Source of the DNA: Phenylobacterium sp.
Lineage (GTDB): Bacteria > Pseudomonadota > Alphaproteobacteria > Caulobacterales > Caulobacteraceae
Reading direction: 5' to 3'
DNA: 64,000 bases
NCBI GenBank assembly: GCA_004799545.1
Contig: SSMU01000024.1
Coordinates: 1-64,000, forward strand
Numbering within the stretch: position 1 is the stretch's first letter; every line of letters starts with the position of its first letter. Positions 61,001 to 64,000 of this stretch are shown here, in pieces. The position numbers and the translations under genes are program-made. Below the pieces are notes generated by a model that was not told where the DNA came from, searched no databases, and was given only the letters and a program-made list of their open reading frames with translations.

Positions 61001-61047
61001 CGCGCATCCCGCCACAGCGGACTCGCTTTGGCGACGAGGATGCGCGC
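61000..61047. repeat. REP-like nested palindrome
   Basis: Outer arms GCGCGCATCC (61000-61009) and GGATGCGCGC (61038-61047) with an inner CGCCA/TGGCG stem. It parallels the element at 16042-16091 in plan and in position directly after a plus-strand gene that faces a convergent neighbour. Confidence 0.65.
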
Positions 61048-61062
61048 CAGCGAGAAAGCGAC

Positions 61063-61107
61063 GACCCTGTTCTTCCCAGTTGGCCTCAAGCCAACTGGGA
61101 CAGGGTC
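61063..61107. repeat. Palindromic element between convergent genes
   Basis: Outer arms GACCCTGT (61063-61070) and ACAGGGTC (61100-61107), unpaired TCTT, and a 10-bp inner stem (61075-61084 with 61090-61099). Third copy of the family at 16106 and 54556. It ends 7 bp from the stop codon of the minus-strand gene. Confidence 0.7.
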
Positions 61108-61113
61108 TAGGCC

Positions 61114-62214
61114 TCAGGACAGCGTCGCCATCGCCGAGCGGTCGAAGTCCATCAGCTCGGCCGTGCGGTCCTGGTGGATCTTCACCGCCCAGTTGGGGTC
61201 CTGCAGCAGGGCGCGGCCCACCGCCACCAGGTCGAAGTCGCCGCGGTCCAGTCGCCGCAGCAGCTCGTCCAGGGAGGCGGGCTTGGAGGCCTCGCCGCCA
61301 TAGGCCGCGATGAACTCGCCGCTCAGACCCACCGAGCCCACGGTGATGGTCGGCACGCCCGTCAGCTTCTTGGCCCAGCCGGCGAAGTTGAGGTCCGAGC
61401 CTTCGAACTCCGGCTCCCAGAACCGCCGCTGCGAGCAGTGCAGCATGTCCGCGCCGGCCTCCACCAGCGGCTGCAGCCAGGCCTCCATCTCGGCCGGCGT
61501 CGGCGCCAGCTTCACCGTGAAGTCCTGCTGCTTCCATTGCGACAGCCGGATGATCACCGGGAAGTCCGGGCTCACCGCGGCGCGCACCGCCTTGAGGATC
61601 TCGGCGGCGAACCGCGCCCGCTCGCCGATGCCGGGCCCGCCGAACAGGTCGTCGCGGGCGTTGGTGCCGTCCCAGAAGAACTGGTCGATCAGGTAGCCGT
61701 GGGCGCCGTGCAGCTCGACGGCGTCGAAGCCCAGCCGCTCGGCGTCGGCCGCGGCCCGGGCGAAGGCGGCGATGGCGTCGGCCACCTCTTCCTCGGTCAT
61801 CCCCTCGCCGAACTGATGGCCGGGGCTGGAGAGGCCCGAGGGGCTGTCATAGGGCCCGGGCGGCGCCCAGTCGGGCGAGCGGCTGCGCACCGCGCCCACG
61901 TGCCAGAGCTGCGGGGCCATGAAGCCGCCCTTGGCGTGGACCGCGTCGATGACGCCCTTCCAGGCCGCCAGCTCCGCCTCGCCGTGGAAGCGCGGGATGT
62001 TCGGATCGTTCAGCGAGGCCGGCCGCGCGACGCCGGTCCCTTCTGAGATGATCAGCCCGACCTCGGCCGCGGCGCGCCGGGCGTAGTAGGCCGCGACGTC
62101 CTCGGTCGCCACGCCCCCCGGCGACTGGGACCTCGTCATGGGCGCCATGACCACCCGGTTGGGGAGCGTCAGCCCCTTGAACTTGAACGGCTTGAAGAGG
62201 GCGTCGGCGGCCAC
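61114..62214 (-). CDS. NADH:flavin oxidoreductase, old yellow enzyme family
   Basis: A 366-residue FMN TIM-barrel enzyme: FKFKGLTLPNRVVMAPMTRS at the FMN site, APQLWHVGAV, and VELHGAHGYLIDQFFWDGTN with the substrate-binding His, then RDDLFGG. It reduces activated alkenes with NAD(P)H; the physiological substrate is unknown. GTG start at 62214 with GGAG upstream. Confidence 0.93.
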   Translation of the reverse strand: MAADALFKPFKFKGLTLPNRVVMAPMTRSQSPGGVATEDVAAYYARRAAAEVGLIISEGTGVARPASLNDPNIPRFHGEAELAAWKGVIDAVHAKGGFMAPQLWHVGAVRSRSPDWAPPGPYDSPSGLSSPGHQFGEGMTEEEVADAIAAFARAAADAERLGFDAVELHGAHGYLIDQFFWDGTNARDDLFGGPGIGERARFAAEILKAVRAAVSPDFPVIIRLSQWKQQDFTVKLAPTPAEMEAWLQPLVEAGADMLHCSQRRFWEPEFEGSDLNFAGWAKKLTGVPTITVGSVGLSGEFIAAYGGEASKPASLDELLRRLDRGDFDLVAVGRALLQDPNWAVKIHQDRTAELMDFDRSAMATLS

Positions 62215-62268
62215 GGGCGTCTCCGGAACTGAGCTGATCTTGTGAAGTGGCGGGGCGGGATGCGGAAT

Positions 62269-63540
62269 TCAATCCGCCACGGCCGGGTTGGCGTCCGCGA
62301 CCGGCTCGGCGCCGCCCCAGCGCGCCGCCCAGGCCGTGACGCCCACGTCGCCCCAGACGTTGCCGACGGTGCGCGAGAAGTCCGGGAAGGTCTCCACGGC
62401 GATCAACAGGGCCAGCAGCTCCAGCGGCACGCCCATGGCGGTGCAGATCGGCACCAGGGTCATGAAGAAGGTGATCGAGCTCGCCACCCCCACCGCCGCC
62501 ACGCTGACCAGGGCCGCCACCACCACGCCCGCCGCCACATGCGCCACGTCCAGCTTCACGCCGTAGACGTGGGCCACATAGATCGCCACGGCGATGTTGC
62601 CGGCCGGGCTGGTGATCCGGAACAGGGCCACCGCCATCGGCAGGACCAGGCCCCGCACCCGGCCCGGTATGCCGACCTGCTCCGCCGCCTCCAGCATCAC
62701 CGGCAGCGAGGCCAGCGACGACTGGGTGGAGATCGCCATGGCGGTGACCGGGATCAGCGCCTCGGCCAGCCGCCCAACCGGCGCGCGGCCCCCGACCAGG
62801 GCCACGACCAGGCCGATCACGCCCGCCAGCAGGCACATGATCGACACCACCACGATGTACTGGCCGAGCACCCCCACCGCGCCGAAGCCGGTCTTGGCGC
62901 CCACCACCAAGGCCAGGAAGAACACGCCCGCCGGCCCGGCCCACAGCACCCAGCCGACGATCTGCATCATGGTCGCCTGCACCGCGTCGAAGAACCGGAA
63001 GATCGCCGCGCGCCTCGCTTCGTTGAGCCGCGTCGCCGCGATCCCGAAGGTGAGCGCGAACACCACCAGGGCCGCCATGTTGCCGTCCGCGGCCGCCTTC
63101 ACCGCATTGGCCGGCACGAAGGAGCGCAGCCAGTCGCCGAACGGCGGCGCGGCCGGGATCGCATGCGCCGCGCCGTGGGCGGCGGCCCGCAGGCCCTGCG
63201 CCGCGGCCGGCGGCGGCCAGACCTGCAGCAGGGCGGTGGCCGCGATCGCCGCCACGACGGTCGACGTCAGCAACAGGGCGCCGAACGCCAGCAGCACCCG
63301 GGCCGTGAAGCCGCCGGCCTTGGCCGTGCCGGCCAGCTGCGCCACCCCCACCACCAAGAGGGAGAAGACCAGCGGGATGATGGTCATCCTGAGCGCGTCC
63401 AGCCAGACCCCGCCCAGGGCGTCGGCCGCGGCCACGATCTGGTCCTGCGCCGCCAGCCGCCAACCGGGCAGCAGGGCGCCGACCGCCAGGCCCGCGATCA
63501 GCCCCGCCAGGATCCGGGTCGTCAGGGTGTTGAATTTCAT
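62269..63540 (-). CDS. Dicarboxylate/amino acid:cation symporter (DAACS)
   Basis: A 423-residue transporter of the GltP/DctA type with about eight helices and two re-entrant loops. Serine-rich STQSSLASLPVMLEAA is hairpin 1, FRITSPAGNIAVAIYVAHV replaces the usual NMDGTA region, and ICTAMGVPLELLALLIAVE is near the end. It lacks the canonical NMDGT motif (here SPAGNI), so substrate preference may differ from glutamate or C4-dicarboxylates. Confidence 0.88.
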   Translation of the reverse strand: MKFNTLTTRILAGLIAGLAVGALLPGWRLAAQDQIVAAADALGGVWLDALRMTIIPLVFSLLVVGVAQLAGTAKAGGFTARVLLAFGALLLTSTVVAAIAATALLQVWPPPAAAQGLRAAAHGAAHAIPAAPPFGDWLRSFVPANAVKAAADGNMAALVVFALTFGIAATRLNEARRAAIFRFFDAVQATMMQIVGWVLWAGPAGVFFLALVVGAKTGFGAVGVLGQYIVVVSIMCLLAGVIGLVVALVGGRAPVGRLAEALIPVTAMAISTQSSLASLPVMLEAAEQVGIPGRVRGLVLPMAVALFRITSPAGNIAVAIYVAHVYGVKLDVAHVAAGVVVAALVSVAAVGVASSITFFMTLVPICTAMGVPLELLALLIAVETFPDFSRTVGNVWGDVGVTAWAARWGGAEPVADANPAVAD

Positions 63541-63556
63541 GGGTCCCCGCGCGCCG

Positions 63557-63949
63557 TCAGATCGCCAGCGCCGGGCGCAGCGGATTGGGGCCGTAGCGGT
63601 TGGTCCCCGCCTCCCCCGGCATGGCGCCCAGCTCGACGCCGGCCCAGACCAGCACCAGGGCGAACAGGAAGTCGAAGAAGCTGTCCGGCCTTGGCCACAC
63701 CGCCACGACGGCGAACAGGATCAGCGCCGCCCACCAGCCGGAGCGCCCCCGGTCGTGCAGCCGCTTGGCCAGCACGCAGGTCCCGCAGAAGAACAGCGCC
63801 GGATAGACGAACCAGCCGGTCAGCCAGTGCAGGGTCGCCGGGATCGACTCGTAGAGCGCGCCCGCCAGCAGCAGGATCGCCGCCGCCGCCAGCGACGGCC
63901 CCCGCGGGCTACGGCCCTCCGCGGAGACGAACAGCTCGCTCCAGTCCAT
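63557..63949 (-). CDS. DUF805 family membrane protein
   Basis: A 130-residue protein with four membrane segments and CGTCVLAKRLHDRGRSGWWA, the DUF805 signature (KRLHDxGRSGWW). Function unknown. ATG 63949 (MDWSELFVS) is preferred over the longer frame. Its stop lies 16 bp from the start of the symporter gene. Confidence 0.88.
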   Translation of the reverse strand: MDWSELFVSAEGRSPRGPSLAAAAILLLAGALYESIPATLHWLTGWFVYPALFFCGTCVLAKRLHDRGRSGWWAALILFAVVAVWPRPDSFFDFLFALVLVWAGVELGAMPGEAGTNRYGPNPLRPALAI

Positions 63950-64000
63950 CGGCCCCACCCCCTCGCTGCCGCGCACTATAGGTCGGGCCCCGCCGTGGTC

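Overview
The window is very GC-rich, almost wall-to-wall coding DNA from an alphaproteobacterium, most likely Caulobacteraceae (Phenylobacterium or Caulobacter-like). The evidence is the 3' end of rplI followed closely by dnaB, two large TonB-dependent receptors, ECF sigma factors, a phenylalanine 4-hydroxylase, a MgtE leader next to tRNA-Leu, and frequent GTG/TTG starts with ATGA-type overlaps. This assignment is inferred from gene content and style; no 16S gene is present. Most of the window is ordinary chromosome.

Layout. 1-9.9 kb: end of rplI, a TonB receptor lying between twin terminators, dnaB, alr, a Yip1-type membrane protein, then radA-cvpA-purF as an overlapping operon. 9.9-17 kb: CHY zinc protein, an SDR, the envelope/ribosome operon (YfgM-like)-bamB-der, a diiron ferritin-like enzyme and panB. 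17-20 kb: two tandem, paralogous cassettes of membrane protein + ECF sigma + small membrane anti-sigma-like protein. 20-25.5 kb: nucleotidyltransferase, FAD monooxygenase, small membrane protein, ArsC-like protein, and an approximately 1.7 kb AT-richer insertion at the 3' end of guaA holding an exported epoxide-hydrolase-like enzyme and a broken MFS gene. 25.5-34 kb: rsmB-like/guaA, a MAPEG protein, guaB with a small gene and a methyltransferase upstream, a LysR regulator, rlmE and a Ppx/GppA phosphatase. 34-42 kb: hspQ, phhA and the outer-membrane assembly pair tamA-tamB. 42-48 kb: DUF1489, an enoyl-CoA hydratase and isovaleryl-CoA dehydrogenase (leucine catabolism), a cNMP-regulated patatin, a 22-codon ORF with an extreme Shine-Dalgarno, a DUF3574 lipoprotein and a GH24 lysozyme-like membrane protein. 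48-52 kb: mgtE with a switch-like leader, tRNA-Leu(GAG), an orphan FliN-like protein, lipB and a catalytically degenerate serine-recombinase homologue. 52-64 kb: the second TonB receptor, a repeat protein, the DUF47-pit-nudix phosphate operon with a Pho box, a YdjC deacetylase, a Tat-exported aminotransferase, a TauE exporter, an OYE-family reductase, a GltP-type symporter and a DUF805 protein.

Functional threads: envelope biogenesis (bamB, tamA, tamB, lysozyme-like protein), purine synthesis (purF, guaA, guaB), phosphate and magnesium uptake, and TonB-dependent nutrient capture. The less ordinary signals are: the small ORF at 44837 with 16 nt of perfect complementarity to the 16S 3' end; the guaA-end insertion relic; the tandem sigma cassettes; the competing hairpins in the mgtE leader; the recombinase-derived regulator with palindromes in its divergent promoter region; and a family of two-part palindromic elements placed exactly between convergent genes.
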